Origin: Bacillota bacterium
Lineage (GTDB): Bacteria > Bacillota > Clostridia > Acetivibrionales > JAFADI01
Direction: 5' to 3'
Length of the DNA stretch: 7,594 bases
NCBI GenBank assembly: GCA_023424965.1
Contig: JAFADI010000084.1
Span: forward strand, 1 to 7,594
Shown here: in pieces, positions 6,999 to 7,594 of the stretch
How positions within the stretch are numbered: position 1 is the stretch's first letter
How the letters are laid out: the number at the start of each line of letters is the position of its first letter
Position numbers and translations under genes: made by a program
Notes under the pieces: model-generated
Seen by the model: only the letters and a program-made list of their open reading frames with translations
The model's database searches: none
What the model was told of the DNA's origin: nothing

Positions 6999-7594
6999 TT
7001 AGCCCAAAAGGATTTCCAGGGGTTTCTGCATTTCTTTCTTCGCCTGTGCATCCAATTCACGAAGCGGCCTTCTTGCGATTCCTACATCCACACCCTGTAC
7101 ATGAGTTGCCCACTTGAGCATTTCGATCCAGTGCACCCTTGCGTTCACTGCCGGGTCCATGAAATAGTTTATTAACGGCTGCCATTTTTCCCAGAGCTTT
7201 TGTCCTTTTACGATATCCTTTTCTACCATGACCGCATCCTGAAGTTCCCTGCACTGCTTGGGGAACGCCGCCGGGAAACCCGAAAGCCATCCGTCCGCTC
7301 CTGCTGCAAAGCCCTGCAGGGCTGCATAGTCATGCCCATAGAATACCGTCATCTTATCCTTGCACGCAAACTTCATGTCATAAACCCTGTTTGCATCTCC
7401 GTGCGCCGCCTTTACTCCCGTCAATACGCCTTCTTCAACAAGAATCTTAGCTTCCGGAGCCGTCAGTTCATACCCTGCAAACCATGGGTTATTGTACAAT
7501 ACGATGGGCAGCTCCGTTGCTTTGTAAACCGCTCTCAGATGGTTCATCGCAGCTTCCTTGTAAGGTTTGTAGTAGTACGGAAGAATTACCATCA
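6999..7594 (-). CDS. DapA/N-acetylneuraminate lyase family protein (partial, N-terminus outside window)
   Basis: The C-terminal two thirds (about 198 residues) of a class I Schiff-base aldolase or dehydratase of the dihydrodipicolinate synthase family. The frame stays open to the right edge; about 95-100 N-terminal residues are missing, judged from the family length near 300. Numbering from the first visible Met: the catalytic tyrosine is Tyr33 in PIVLYNNP and the Schiff-base lysine is Lys61 in TGVKAAHGD, followed by YGHDYAALQGFAAGADGWLS (85-104) and the C-terminal helices ending GIARRPLREL (171-180). Both catalytic residues are present, so activity is expected. True DapA for lysine synthesis is unlikely: the motif after the lysine (KAAHGD rather than KEASGD) and the GWLSGFPAAFP stretch differ, and the neighbours are catabolic. 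Possible roles: 2-oxo-3-deoxy-sugar-acid aldolase or dehydratase, or a pyrroline-4-hydroxy-2-carboxylate deaminase-like enzyme. Subfamily is not certain. Confidence 0.9.
   Translation of the reverse strand, partial: MVILPYYYKPYKEAAMNHLRAVYKATELPIVLYNNPWFAGYELTAPEAKILVEEGVLTGVKAAHGDANRVYDMKFACKDKMTVFYGHDYAALQGFAAGADGWLSGFPAAFPKQCRELQDAVMVEKDIVKGQKLWEKWQPLINYFMDPAVNARVHWIEMLKWATHVQGVDVGIARRPLRELDAQAKKEMQKPLEILLG

Overview
The window holds one co-directional gene cluster. Every gene is on the minus strand, so transcription runs from right to left. Base composition is moderate to low GC (mid-40s percent by eye). Nearly every gene has a strong AGGAGG-type Shine-Dalgarno sequence, and the solute-binding protein is a Gram-positive style lipoprotein. 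Together these suggest a Firmicute, most likely a Clostridia-type organism; species cannot be named from the sequence.

Layout in transcription order: (1) 3' part of a DapA/N-acetylneuraminate-lyase family aldolase or dehydratase (7594-6999, running off the right edge); (2) an iron-containing, GldA-like dehydrogenase (6920-5811); (3) a fumarylacetoacetate-hydrolase (FAH) family enzyme (5762-4920); (4) a five-gene HAAT/Liv-type ABC importer in the order livK-H-M-G-F: lipoprotein receptor (4769-3552), permease LivH (3430-2558), permease LivM (2489-1524), ATPase LivG (1524-706) and ATPase LivF (719-9). Gaps are short: 78 nt, 48 nt, 150 nt, 121 nt and 68 nt, then a 1-nt overlap and a 14-nt overlap. 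One operon or tightly linked set is therefore likely. No gap-free stretch above 300 bases occurs.

The inferred theme is uptake and breakdown of an amino acid or small organic acid. The importer brings in the substrate. The three enzymes all come from families that handle 2-oxo acids or their hydroxy/enol forms: Schiff-base aldolase or dehydratase, metal-dependent hydroxy-acid/alcohol dehydrogenase, and metal-dependent FAH-fold hydrolase, isomerase or decarboxylase. The actual substrate cannot be read from the sequence.

The clearest non-coding element is a perfect 14-bp hairpin between livK and livH (3496-3528). It is well placed to set the receptor above the membrane components in expression. 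Two start codons were revised from the longest open frame on ribosome-binding-site evidence: livH starts at 3430 and livM at 2489. I see no mobile element, CRISPR array, tRNA or rRNA.
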